From Kribbella sp. NBC_01245 (lineage in GTDB: Bacteria > Actinomycetota > Actinomycetes > Propionibacteriales > Kribbellaceae): DNA of 64,000 bases. Shown here in pieces: positions 24,584-32,492 of the stretch. Positions within the stretch are counted from its first letter, which is position 1. The number at the start of each line of letters is the position of its first letter. A program made the position numbers and the translations under genes. Location of the stretch: assembly GCF_036226525.1 (NCBI RefSeq), contig NZ_CP108487.1, positions 5,332,001-5,396,000 on the forward strand, read 5' to 3'. The notes under the pieces were generated by a model. The model had not been told where the DNA came from. It did not search any database and was given only the letters and a program-made list of their open reading frames with translations.

Positions 24584-25390
24584 ATGACGGCGACCGCGGA
24601 ACATACCTTTCAGCGCCCGGTGGGCGAGCTGCTACGCGGCTGGCGCGAGCGGCGGCGGCTGAGCCAGCTCGATCTGGCCAACCAGGTCGAGGTGTCCGCG
24701 CGGCACGTCAGCTTCGTCGAGACCGGCCGGTCCAAGCCGAGTCGCGAGATGGTGTTGCGCCTGGCCGAGCACCTCAACGTTCCGCTGCGCGACCGGAATC
24801 AGCTGCTGCTCGCCGCGGGATACGCCCCGGTGTACAGCGAGGCCTCGCTGCATTCGCCGGCGATGTTGTCGATCCGCGAGGCGCTGCGACGGTTGCTCAA
24901 GGCCCACGACCCGTTTCCCGCGCTGGTGGTCGACCGCTGGTGGAACCTGGTCGAGGCCAACGACGGCATGCGGATCTTCACCGAGGGAGTCGCACCCGAG
25001 CTGCTGAAGCCGCCCATCAACGCGCTGCGGCTCACGCTGCATCCCGAAGGCATGGCCCAACGCGTGATCAACCTCGGCGAGATCCGCGCACACGTGCTGA
25101 GCCGGTTGCACCGCCAGGTCGTCAGTACGGCGGATCCGGAGCTGCAGGACTTGTACGACGAACTGCGCGGCTATCCGTGCGACCAGGTCGAGCCGTTACT
25201 CGAGTTGCCCGGGCCGGGCGAGGTCGTCGTACCAATGCGGGTGCGGTTCGGCGATCAGGAGCTGGCCTTCCTCAGTACGGTCGCCACCTTCGGCACGCCC
25301 TTGGACATCACCGTCTCCGAATTGGTGATCGAGTCGTTCTTCCCCGCCGACGAGGCCACCGCCCAGGCTCTGCGAGAGTTGGCGGCATGA
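24584..25390 (+). CDS. XRE regulator with MmyB-like ligand-binding domain
   Basis: A 268-residue regulator. The N-terminal HTH (residues 12-65) contains RERRRLSQLDLANQVEVSAR and GRSKPSREMV. The rest is the MmyB ligand-binding domain with the typical YAPVY segment, DPFPALVVDRWWNLVEAN and a C-terminal FFPADE. These regulators bind a hydrophobic ligand, probably fatty-acid-like, and control adjacent dehydrogenase or small-protein genes. The start shares an intergenic region with the SnoaL gene; the stop overlaps the DinB gene by ATGA. Confidence 0.88.
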   Translation: MTATAEHTFQRPVGELLRGWRERRRLSQLDLANQVEVSARHVSFVETGRSKPSREMVLRLAEHLNVPLRDRNQLLLAAGYAPVYSEASLHSPAMLSIREALRRLLKAHDPFPALVVDRWWNLVEANDGMRIFTEGVAPELLKPPINALRLTLHPEGMAQRVINLGEIRAHVLSRLHRQVVSTADPELQDLYDELRGYPCDQVEPLLELPGPGEVVVPMRVRFGDQELAFLSTVATFGTPLDITVSELVIESFFPADEATAQALRELAA

Positions 25391-25902
25391 TCCAGGAACC
25401 AAGTCGCGCGTTGACCGACACGAGGGAACTCCACCTCGGCTATCTCGACTACTACCGGTCGATCGTCGAGAGCAAGCTCCGGGGCCTATCCGACGACGAG
25501 CTGCGGCGCACGCGATTGCCGTCGGGCTGGTCGCCGTTGGAACTGCTGAAACACCTTGTTTTCATGGAAAGGCGCTGGTTCCGTTGGGGTATTGCCGGCG
25601 AGGCGGTCGACGGGCCGTGGGACGACCACGCGGACGGCAAGCCCGACGGCGAGTGGCAGCTGGCCGACGACGATGACCTGCCGAGTCTGCTGGCCGCCTT
25701 GCACGCGGGTGGCGAGAAAACTCGCGCGATCCTGACCGGCGTCGAGTTGGACGCCGCGGGCAAGCCCGGTGGCAGGTTCACCGCGGATCAGACGGCCACG
25801 GTGAACTGGGTGTGCTTCCACGTCCTCGAGGAGTACATGCGCCACACCGGCCATCTCGACATCGCCCGCGAACTCGCCGACGGCGTGATCGGCGAGGTCT
25901 AA
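25387..25902 (+). CDS. DinB-family (DUF664) protein
   Basis: A 171-residue four-helix-bundle protein. It has the expected metal-binding histidines: ELLKHLVFMERRWF (His55 region), and VCFHVLEEYMRHTGHLDIAR with two more near 145 and 153. DinB/DUF664 enzymes include mycothiol- and bacillithiol-dependent transferases, so a thiol-dependent detoxification role is plausible. It is translationally coupled to the XRE regulator. Its stop overlaps by four bases the stop of the convergent DUF2867 gene. Confidence 0.84.
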   Translation: MIQEPSRALTDTRELHLGYLDYYRSIVESKLRGLSDDELRRTRLPSGWSPLELLKHLVFMERRWFRWGIAGEAVDGPWDDHADGKPDGEWQLADDDDLPSLLAALHAGGEKTRAILTGVELDAAGKPGGRFTADQTATVNWVCFHVLEEYMRHTGHLDIARELADGVIGEV

Positions 25903-26483
25903 CGCGGGGCGTTGGCCTTCCATTCGCGACCGATGTCGCGCATCAGGGGCGGGTAGACGAAGAGGTGCCGGAACGGGCCGATCGCGGCCATGTACGCCTT
26001 GCCGAACAGGCCGTTCGGCTTGACCAGCACTGCCATCTGGCCGCGATACCCACCGTCCTCGTCCTGGACCCAGCCGAGCTGGAGAACCCCGTGCACGGTT
26101 TTGTTCGCCATCTCCGCGACCAACTCGTCGTCCGTCAGGAAGACCGGGGTGAAGGGCAGCTTGTCGTACTCGGGGCCGACCGGTCCCTCGCGCAGGTCGG
26201 CCGGTAGCCGGTCGCGCAGCTTCGGCACGCGGGAGCCGACGCCGGCCTTCGGGTCGTCCCAGCCGAGCAGCGCGCCAAGCTTCCAGCGGATGGCGAAGAG
26301 CAGCCGGGCTATCCCGGACGAGTTGTCCCCGGTGTCGCCGCCGGCGAACTGCTGAACCAATCGCGGGAAGTCATCCGGACCACCCGGCGTCGGCAACGCC
26401 CAGACGTCGTACACGCGGAAGTCGGGCGCGATCTCGTGGACCCGCCAGGGCCGGTCGGTGTGTGCGCTGTTCGGGAGCTTCAT
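25899..26483 (-). CDS. DUF2867 family protein
   Basis: A 194-residue protein matching DUF2867: WRVHEIAPDFRVYDVWALP near the start, RWKLGALLGWDD in the middle and RHLFVYPPLMRDIGREWK at the end. This domain is common in actinobacteria, without a known function. ATG 26483 has GGCGGAG 4 bases upstream. It is the last gene of a three-gene unit (27595 to 25899) with TetR in the middle. Confidence 0.8.
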   Translation of the reverse strand: MKLPNSAHTDRPWRVHEIAPDFRVYDVWALPTPGGPDDFPRLVQQFAGGDTGDNSSGIARLLFAIRWKLGALLGWDDPKAGVGSRVPKLRDRLPADLREGPVGPEYDKLPFTPVFLTDDELVAEMANKTVHGVLQLGWVQDEDGGYRGQMAVLVKPNGLFGKAYMAAIGPFRHLFVYPPLMRDIGREWKANAPR

Positions 26484-26499
26484 GTTCTCCGCCTTCCGT

Positions 26500-27120
26500 C
26501 TAAGAACGTTTAGTGGCAAGGGGATCGAGGCCGAGTACGCCGGATGCGGCGCGGGCCGCGAGTAGTTCGTCGTGCGGGGCCTGACCGGCCATGGCGATCA
26601 CGGTGCCCTCGAGCGCTCCGACGAAGGCGAGGCCGAGAGCCTTGGCCGGCGGCCCGGGCGGAATCGTTCCGGCTTTGCGCGCGGCCTTGATTAGGCCTAT
26701 GCAACGCGTGGTCAGTAGCTCGTACGCTTGCTCAACCCTGGTTCCGACGGGATGGTCTTGGCCGGCGAACTCCACGCGCAGCGCGACCGCCACGCGAGCG
26801 ATATCCCGTCGGCAGAAGACCGCGTGACCGCGTGCGAGTGCGAGCAGCGCGGCGACCGGCTCCGACTCCTTCGCGACGAGCGTGCCAACCTCCGCGTCCC
26901 AGGTCTCGAGGACCCACTCGAACACGGCAACCGTCAACTCCTGCTTGTCCTTGAACTGGTGGTAGAGCGCGCCACGCGTATACCCGGCGTCCCTCGCCAC
27001 CTGCTCGAGCACGAGATTGCCGTACCCATACCGCGACAGCCCTCGCGCAGCCGACTCAAGCAACGCGACCCGCGACCGCGCCCGCCGATCCGCCTGCGTC
27101 AACCCATCAACCCCGCCCAT
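26500..27120 (-). CDS. TetR-family transcriptional regulator
   Basis: A 206-residue TetR protein. The HTH runs from RSRVALLESAARGLSRYGYG to VLEQVARDAGYTRGALYHQF. The C-terminal ligand domain is of the TetR_C type with PPGPPAKALGLAFVGALEGT. ATG 27120 has GGAGGTGG upstream. Its start overlaps the preceding gene by 14 bases, and its stop lies 16 bases before the DUF2867 ATG, so all three form one operon. The perfect palindrome at 27602-27625 in front of the operon is the obvious operator. Confidence 0.88.
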   Translation of the reverse strand: MGGVDGLTQADRRARSRVALLESAARGLSRYGYGNLVLEQVARDAGYTRGALYHQFKDKQELTVAVFEWVLETWDAEVGTLVAKESEPVAALLALARGHAVFCRRDIARVAVALRVEFAGQDHPVGTRVEQAYELLTTRCIGLIKAARKAGTIPPGPPAKALGLAFVGALEGTVIAMAGQAPHDELLAARAASGVLGLDPLATKRS

Positions 27121-27595
27121 CGCCACCCACCTCCGCCGTACCGTCGACAGCCTTCGCGGTGATGAGACGTCGGGCTGTACGACGATGCGCCACGCCAACG
27201 ACCGCCCAGAGGAGCCGCGCGATCGGCCGCTCGTACGTCAGCAGGGTGGTGAAAGTCCTTGTAGACAAGCCGATATTGCGACCGACCACGATCACGTGCA
27301 TCAAGGGCAGGGTCTGCTCAAGGTGAACGACGTCGGCATTGGACTCGATGACCTTGAAGCCGGCTATCCCGTCGGAATCGGGCGTCCTACCAACGCCGAG
27401 CAACGAGGTGATCCGCTTGACCAAAGCCGGCGAGTCCGCCAGCCCAGCCCGCACCCACGCCTCAGGCGCATCGCGATCCGCTTCACCCAACTCCACCTCA
27501 ACGGCATCCGCGTAATCAAACCGCCTCCCACTCGCGATCGGATCCGTCACCCCGACCTGCCGAACGTTCTCGATCACCCGCTGCTCTAGGTCCAT
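27107..27595 (-). CDS. First gene of TetR operon, DUF2867-like unknown protein
   Basis: A 162-residue protein with NADVVHLEQTLPLMHVIVVG in the middle and a C-terminal helix ERPIARLLWAVVGVAHRRTA. Size and the C-terminal arrangement are reminiscent of DUF2867, but I cannot prove it. The ATG at 27595 is preferred over 27610, because the latter lies inside the operator palindrome and overlaps the likely -10 element. It is autoregulated with tetR by inference. Confidence 0.65.
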   Translation of the reverse strand: MDLEQRVIENVRQVGVTDPIASGRRFDYADAVEVELGEADRDAPEAWVRAGLADSPALVKRITSLLGVGRTPDSDGIAGFKVIESNADVVHLEQTLPLMHVIVVGRNIGLSTRTFTTLLTYERPIARLLWAVVGVAHRRTARRLITAKAVDGTAEVGGDGRG

Positions 27596-27601
27596 ACCAG
27601 C

Positions 27602-27625
27602 AACATACATACACGCATGTATGTT
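27602..27625 (-). promoter_or_regulatory. TetR operator overlapping promoter
   Basis: AACATACAT-6 bp-ATGTATGTT is a perfect 9-bp-arm palindrome. On the minus strand TTGAAA is followed after 16 bases by TATGTT, suggesting -35 and -10 elements, so the palindrome covers the spacer and -10. Binding would block the operon whose second gene is TetR. Confidence 0.75.
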
Positions 27626-27803
27626 TCAAACACATCGCCCCCAAAGGTGGCAGACCACACACCAGCACACGAGACGGGCAATTTGTGGCTGGGATTGTGG
27701 TTGGGGTTGGCATACGGGCGACCTACGGATGCGCACGAACGCCGAAGCGGCCGGGCCGCCACCGAGACGGTCCGGCCGCTTCGGCGGCAGGGGAGGGGTG
27801 AAC

Positions 27804-28763
27804 CTACGAACGCGGAGGGAGCGTCGGCAGGCTCGGCTTCGTGGTGGGGAAGGTCGGCTTCGTCGTCGGTACGGGCGGCAGCGACGGCTTGGTCGTCGGC
27901 AGGCTCGGCTTGGTGGTCGGGACCGGCAGGCTCGGCTTACCCGGCAGGGTCGGCTTCGTCGTCGGGACAGGCGGCAGAGTCGGCAGTGACGGCTTGTCCG
28001 ACGGGGCCGGCAGCGACGGCTTGGACGTCGGCACCGAGGGCACGCACGGCTCTACCGGCGGGATGGTCGGCTTGCCCGGCAGAGACGGCTTGCCCGTCGG
28101 GACCGGCAGGCTCGGCTTACCCGGCAACGTCGGGTTGGTGGTCGGCACGGGCGGCAGCGTCGGCTTACCCGGGAGCGTCGGCTTGGTCGTGGGGACCGGC
28201 GGCAGCGTCGGGATAGACGGCGTCGGCACGTTGCCCGCACCAGAACCACCAGCAACCGGCTTGGTCGGCAGCGACGGGATAGTCGGCTTACCCGGCAACG
28301 TCGGCTTGGTCGTCGGCACGGGCGGCAGCGTCGGCTTGCCCGGCAACGTCGGCTTAGTAGTCGGTACAGGCGGCAGCGTCGGCAAGGACGGCTTCCCCGG
28401 CAGGGTCGGCTTCGTCGCCGGGACTGGAGGCAGGGTCGGCTTGCCCGGGATCGACGGCTTGTCCGTCGGGAGGCAGGTCGGCACGTTCGACGGCAGGCTG
28501 GTCGGTACGTCCGACGGCAAGCCGACCGGAGGCTTCGGCTTGTCGCCGCCGAGGCCCGCGATCGCCCGGCCGAGGTCGGCCGGACCACCCACGGCCATCG
28601 AGACGCTGGCCACGGTGCCGGCCAGCAGGGTCACGCCGCCCGTGGCGAGGCCGCGCCGGACCCAGGCCAGCCGGCGGCCGCGCCGCATCAGCTCGGTGGT
28701 GTCCGGCTGCCACGGCTCGATCTCGTAGTCGAGCGCGTCGCGCACCCGGTGCTCGTCGGTCAT
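27804..28763 (-). CDS. Membrane protein with proline-rich repeat stalk, sigma-coupled
   Basis: A 319-residue protein. A short cytoplasmic N-terminus (about 35 residues, RGRRLAWVRRG) is followed by one membrane span near 40-62, then about 240 residues of repeats such as VPTTKPTLPGKP and LPVPTTKPSL. Two cysteines break the repeats, in VPTCLPTDKP and VEPCVPSVP. The start overlaps the sigma factor stop (ATGA). That position is where anti-sigma factors or sigma-associated membrane sensors are found, but the N-terminus is too short for a classical anti-sigma domain. The stalk may reach into the cell wall. Confidence 0.75.
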   Translation of the reverse strand: MTDEHRVRDALDYEIEPWQPDTTELMRRGRRLAWVRRGLATGGVTLLAGTVASVSMAVGGPADLGRAIAGLGGDKPKPPVGLPSDVPTSLPSNVPTCLPTDKPSIPGKPTLPPVPATKPTLPGKPSLPTLPPVPTTKPTLPGKPTLPPVPTTKPTLPGKPTIPSLPTKPVAGGSGAGNVPTPSIPTLPPVPTTKPTLPGKPTLPPVPTTNPTLPGKPSLPVPTGKPSLPGKPTIPPVEPCVPSVPTSKPSLPAPSDKPSLPTLPPVPTTKPTLPGKPSLPVPTTKPSLPTTKPSLPPVPTTKPTFPTTKPSLPTLPPRS

Positions 28764-29278
28764 CGGTGTCCTCCAACAGTGGTATCGATCAGGTCAGGTG
28801 ACAGCCGCAGTTTGGCCAGCGCCCGGGACGCGGTGCTCTTCACCGTGCCGTTGGCGAGGCCGAGGAGGTTGGCGGTCTCCTGCTCCGAGAGGTCCTGCGT
28901 GTACCGCAGCACGACCACTGCCCGCTCCTTCGCGGTCAGTGCGCCGAGCGCGGACAGGACCGACTCCCGCGTCTGCACTCCGGGGGCGAAATCCGATTCG
29001 GTCCGGTGGTCCCAGTCGTTGTCGACTGGATCACTCGGCAGCTCCTGCGACCAGCGTCGCTTGACCTGCGTCAGGAACCGGTTCACCACCGCGCGCCGGA
29101 CATAGCGGAGAGGATCGTCACCCACCTTGTGCCACTTGGGGTAGCACCGCATCAGGGCTTGCTGGACCAAGTCCTCGGCGGTATGCCGATCGCCGCACAA
29201 CATCTCGGCGAAGCGAAGCAACTGGGTCGACTGGGCCTGTACGAAAAGTTCGAAGTCGGCATCGCCGGCCCGGGTCAT
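28760..29278 (-). CDS. RNA polymerase sigma factor, SigE (ECF) family
   Basis: A 172-residue ECF sigma factor. Region 2 is QSTQLLRFAEMLCGDRHTAE through LVQQALMRCYPKW; region 4 is LTAKERAVVVLRYTQDLSEQ followed by LGLANGTVKSTASRALAKLR. It is of the actinobacterial SigE-type (ECF 40-like) class, often paired with small membrane proteins rather than a classic anti-sigma. GGAGACTCG precedes the ATG. It is coupled with the proline-rich protein, its likely regulator. Confidence 0.88.
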   Translation of the reverse strand: MTRAGDADFELFVQAQSTQLLRFAEMLCGDRHTAEDLVQQALMRCYPKWHKVGDDPLRYVRRAVVNRFLTQVKRRWSQELPSDPVDNDWDHRTESDFAPGVQTRESVLSALGALTAKERAVVVLRYTQDLSEQETANLLGLANGTVKSTASRALAKLRLSPDLIDTTVGGHR

Positions 29279-29466
29279 CGAGTCTCCTCTGCGTCCGTCA
29301 CACCTGTCTTAACCACTTGGAGTAAGCGTTCGGTTCTGCCCTGTCGCCAAATACTTCCCAGAAATTTTCTTTCGCTCTATGCAAAAGCCCGGAAGGTTTG
29401 TCACATTAGGTCACCCGGCTCTCACACCGGGTCAGCGTCCCCCATCACGCGCGGAGGTTCCAAGTC

Positions 29467-30693
29467 ATGCGGATCAAACTCTCCAGGCGAAGTACCCAGG
29501 CGGCCGCCCTCGCCGTTCTCGCATTGGCACTCGCCACCCCTGCCACCCTGCCCAGCTCCGCGGGCACGACGGATGTTCCCGCGTCTGCCGCCCAGTCCCC
29601 CGCCCTCACGCCCGGCGCGGGCTCCAGCAACGTCGTACTCGACGGCGATCGCATCATCCTCGGCGCGGCCCGCGCGTCCGCCGGCTCGGCCGGTATCCGC
29701 CAGCGCACGGGTATCGCGAACCTGGCGGAGACCCGATTCGGTACGCCGACCGCGGCCGTGGTGGTCGGGTTCACCGCCGGTACTCCGGAAGGTGGCTCGG
29801 CCGAGGTCGACGTACGGGCCTTGGTGAACGGGCGTTGGACCGAGTGGACCCCGGCGGCGGCCGGCGAGCCGACTGCCTTGGCCGCACCGAGTGACCTGGT
29901 CCAGTTGCGGATCATCGTGGTCGCGCCGGCGAACGTCGCGAGCCCGTGGGTCAGCGGTGTCAGCGCGCGCCCGGCCGCGACCGCCAATGCCCCGGCGATG
30001 GGCATCATGGCGGCGCCGTTGGTGTCGCGCGTGTACGCCACCCGGGAAGGCCTGGTCGGCGGTACGACGGCCAACGGGCACGTCATCATCAACCGGGACC
30101 ACTTCGTCGCACTGCCGTCACGGCGTGGTCTGGCGAACAACGGCTCGGGCAATTACTCGGTGAAGGTGTGCGTTGGTGGACGCTGCGCCTTCGAACCGGT
30201 GTGGGACGTCGGCCCGTGGAACACCAAGGACGACTACTGGAACCCGAGCAGCATCCGCGAGATGTGGAAGGACCTGCCGCAGGGCCGGCCCGAGGCGCAG
30301 GCGGCGTACCAGAACGGCTACAACGGCGGGAAGGACCAGTTCGGCCGCACGGTCGCGAACCCGGCTGGGATCGACCTGGCCGACGGTACGTTCTGGGACG
30401 CGCTCAAGCTGTCCAACAACGCCTGGGTGGACGTGACGTACCTGTGGACGGGTGACGGCGGCCGCGGCACTGTGTCGATCAGCTCGGGCTATCTGAACGT
30501 ACGGAACGCTACGAACTCCACTGGCGCCATCGTCGGCATGGCGGGCAAGTCGGCCCAGGTGACGGTTGAATGCCAGACGACGGGCCAGAGCATCACTGGT
30601 TCGCAAGGCACCACGAATGTGTGGTTGCGGGTCCATGCCGGGATGTACGTCTCGAAGGCGTGGATCAACACGGGCACGCATCCGGCCTGCTAA
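29467..30693 (+). CDS. Secreted protein with C-terminal SH3-like domain
   Basis: A 408-residue exported protein: signal peptide (KLSRRSTQAAALAVLALALA, cleavage near SSAG), then a beta-rich middle with FTAGTPEGGSAEVDVRALVN, a region with YNGGKDQFGRTVANPAGIDL, and a C-terminal bacterial SH3 domain (residues 340-400, SGYLNVRNATNSTGAIVGM, a typical LNVRSGPS-like start). No catalytic motif was identified. SH3_3 domains usually bind the cell wall. GGAGG lies 6 bases before ATG. It is divergent from the SigE gene but not proven to be a target. Confidence 0.75.
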   Translation: MRIKLSRRSTQAAALAVLALALATPATLPSSAGTTDVPASAAQSPALTPGAGSSNVVLDGDRIILGAARASAGSAGIRQRTGIANLAETRFGTPTAAVVVGFTAGTPEGGSAEVDVRALVNGRWTEWTPAAAGEPTALAAPSDLVQLRIIVVAPANVASPWVSGVSARPAATANAPAMGIMAAPLVSRVYATREGLVGGTTANGHVIINRDHFVALPSRRGLANNGSGNYSVKVCVGGRCAFEPVWDVGPWNTKDDYWNPSSIREMWKDLPQGRPEAQAAYQNGYNGGKDQFGRTVANPAGIDLADGTFWDALKLSNNAWVDVTYLWTGDGGRGTVSISSGYLNVRNATNSTGAIVGMAGKSAQVTVECQTTGQSITGSQGTTNVWLRVHAGMYVSKAWINTGTHPAC

Positions 30694-30701
30694 TGAGCGC
30701 G

Positions 30702-30736
30702 CGTGTTCCGGGGATCCTGGGGGTCCCCGGAACACG
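30702..30736. terminator. Bidirectional terminator between convergent genes
   Basis: CGTGTTCCGGGGA and its exact complement TCCCCGGAACACG form a 13-bp stem around a 9-base loop; on the plus strand TGGTTTCACTT follows. It serves the secreted SH3 protein and the convergent membrane protein. Confidence 0.8.
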
Positions 30737-30741
30737 TGGTT

Positions 30742-31497
30742 TCACTTCTGGTGCAGGGGATCCGTCTTGCTCTCCGGGAACGACGCGATCAGCCGGTTGT
30801 TCTCGTCGTACGTGAAGACGCCGCGCTCTGGCATCTTCTCTCCGGCCGTTTCGGGGAACTGGATGAACGACAACGACCAGCCGGCTATGCCCTTGAGGCG
30901 GTAGACCCTGCCTTCGTAATACTTGCCGCCCTCGGTGTAGATCACCCGGCGCGGCATGCCCCGGAAGACCGAGGACGTCGCACCGCCGGAACTCTGCAGG
31001 CCGGGGGAACGGCCGTCGCCGATGTTCGCGTTGCCGACCGTGCCGCGGCAGCCGAAATGTTCGAAGTACCCCTTGGTCAGGTCGTCCCAGTGGCTGATGC
31101 ACCACTTCGTGCCCTTGGTCTCGAACCGCACGCCAGGGGCGAGCTGCACTTGGCCCTTGACCGGGATCACCCCGACCGGCCGGGCTCCGATCGGGCCGCC
31201 GGGTGTCCATTTCCTCTTGCCTGGCTTGGCCTTGGCGACGGAGTGACCGTCCTGCGCGGCGGCGGTCGTGGGCACGTTGGGTGCCGGATCCGGCCCGCCG
31301 GCGACCGGCGTACCAGCTGGGCCCTTCGTCGCGAACCCGGTGATGGCAATACCCGCCACGGCCAGGGATGCGCATGCGGTGACGGCATACCGCCCGGCGC
31401 GGCGGCGCTTCGCACCCGCGACCAATTCGGCCGGCGCCAACGTGGGCGAATCGGCGTCGAGGTCGTGGATCTCCTGGATCAACTTGCTATCGTCCAC
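30742..31497 (-). CDS. Sigma-regulon membrane protein, unknown
   Basis: A 251-residue single-pass protein. The cytoplasmic N-terminus is LIQEIHDLDADSPTLAPAE, then AGAKRRRAG and a span near 40-58. The extracytoplasmic part contains three Cys-including motifs (KWCISHWDD and HFGCRGTVG) and ends in FTYDENNRLIASFPES. Its N-terminus parallels the membrane protein at 31686-32492 (SPTLAPAELVAGAKRRR against STPLDPARVIAGAHRRR), so the two are paralogues. GTG 31497 has AAGGAG 8 bases upstream. Its promoter shares the sequence and spacing of that of the neighbouring sigma operon. Confidence 0.78.
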   Translation of the reverse strand: MDDSKLIQEIHDLDADSPTLAPAELVAGAKRRRAGRYAVTACASLAVAGIAITGFATKGPAGTPVAGGPDPAPNVPTTAAAQDGHSVAKAKPGKRKWTPGGPIGARPVGVIPVKGQVQLAPGVRFETKGTKWCISHWDDLTKGYFEHFGCRGTVGNANIGDGRSPGLQSSGGATSSVFRGMPRRVIYTEGGKYYEGRVYRLKGIAGWSLSFIQFPETAGEKMPERGVFTYDENNRLIASFPESKTDPLHQK

Positions 31498-31533
31498 GGC
31501 GGTTTCTCCTTTGAAATAAGGGCTTCTCACCAC

Positions 31534-31563
31534 CAAAGACGCAACCCCTACACCAAAGGTTCT
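31534..31563 (-). promoter_or_regulatory. ECF-type promoter for membrane-protein gene
   Basis: On the minus strand AGAACCTTT, 12 bases, GCGTCTTTG. The same two boxes at the same spacing lie before the sigma gene at 33022, so recognition by that sigma factor is likely. It lies about 37 bases upstream of GTG 31497. Confidence 0.7.
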
Positions 31564-31573
31564 CCCCGAACGA

Positions 31574-31671
31574 CTTTTGCGTTCATTCGTCGGAATCCGC
31601 CCTCTCAGGCAGTGCGGACCAGCACAGGAGCGGGCGAGAAGAGGGCGGATTCCGACGAATGAACGCAAAAG
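31574..31671. repeat. Perfect 32-bp inverted repeat (GTTCATTCGTCGGAATCCGC family)
   Basis: Arms at 31574-31605 and 31640-31671 are exact reverse complements with a 34-base centre. The arm begins CTTTTGCGTTCATTCGTCGG and ends CCGCCCTCT. Related arms occur at 38327, 40447/40540, 59462 and, diverged, 15889. It lies between two minus-strand genes of the same regulon and so may also act as a terminator for the upstream sigma operon... the stop at 31686 is only 14 bases away. No flanking target-site duplication is seen. Confidence 0.85.
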
Positions 31672-31685
31672 TAGGCTGCACCGTC

Positions 31686-32492
31686 TTAACAGCCGTGGTT
31701 GATGTGGGCGCAGGTTTGTTCGCCCCACATGAGGGTGTGCGTGCGGACAACCGAGTCGTCCGAGCGCAGTAGGCGGACCTGGATCTTGGCGCGATCGACC
31801 TCACTCCGGCCTTCGGGAGTCGGCTCTGCCTCGCGGTACTGGATGATCCAGTAGTCGCCCACGTTCTCCGCGACCCGCGTAACTCCACCAGGGAAGGTGT
31901 AGCTGACCTTGGCCACCCCTGCCGGACGTTTACCGGCGGCCCAGAAATACCCGTACGGCTTGGACTTCACGGTGATCGTCAAACCGCTCACCTCGAACGC
32001 ACTCGCATCGCCGGCCGAAGGCGGTGCCAACTTACGGGCCTTGAGCAACGAAACCGTGGCCGATTCCCCAACGGCGCGACTGTTGTCGCAGGCAACCCAG
32101 GCCTTGGCGTCCGCGAAGATCACGGTGGACCCGATCGGCCCGGCGAGATTCGCGACCGGCGGCCCGGTGAGCTTCGGCAACTGCCCTGGCTCGGGATAGG
32201 CCTTCAGCTCGGCCCGGCAGGCCGCGAGCGCCTCCGCACCACCGGTCGTTCGAACCGCCGTCGGCTTGGGCCGAGGCGTCTCCGCAGCCGGACCTGGCTC
32301 GGCCCCCGGCGTACCAGAAGTGAAAGCGATGACCGCGACCACGGCGACCACTGCGGCCGAGGCGACACCAGCTGCGGCGGCACGCCTGGTACGGCGTCGG
32401 CGGTGCGCGCCGGCGATGACGCGGGCCGGGTCCAGCGGTGTACTCTCCTCGGGCAGGTCGCGAAGGGCCTGGCGAAGTTCGTTGTTGCTCAT
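31686..32492 (-). CDS. Sigma-coupled membrane protein (anti-sigma-like position)
   Basis: A 268-residue protein: cytoplasmic LRQALRDLPEESTPLDPARV, AGAHRRRRTRR, membrane span near 40-60, then a 200-residue extracytoplasmic domain with three Cys (ALAACRAELK, AWVACDNSR and the terminal GEQTCAHINHGC). It starts inside the stop of the sigma gene (ATGA), so it is co-translated and probably controls that sigma factor or relays an envelope signal. No ZAS zinc motif (HxxxCxxC) is present, so it is not a standard anti-sigma. Confidence 0.77.
   Translation of the reverse strand: MSNNELRQALRDLPEESTPLDPARVIAGAHRRRRTRRAAAAGVASAAVVAVVAVIAFTSGTPGAEPGPAAETPRPKPTAVRTTGGAEALAACRAELKAYPEPGQLPKLTGPPVANLAGPIGSTVIFADAKAWVACDNSRAVGESATVSLLKARKLAPPSAGDASAFEVSGLTITVKSKPYGYFWAAGKRPAGVAKVSYTFPGGVTRVAENVGDYWIIQYREAEPTPEGRSEVDRAKIQVRLLRSDDSVVRTHTLMWGEQTCAHINHGC

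Noticed and set aside
27841..28728. Long plus-strand reading frame with VVGTGGSVG repeats
   Set aside because: It is the antisense image of the Pro-rich repeat gene, which has sigma coupling and a membrane span; the plus-strand frame has no ribosome site.
31574..31671. MITE or insertion-sequence remnant
   Set aside because: No target-site duplication flanks the arms and no transposase is found in the window. It is listed as a repeat of unknown mobility.
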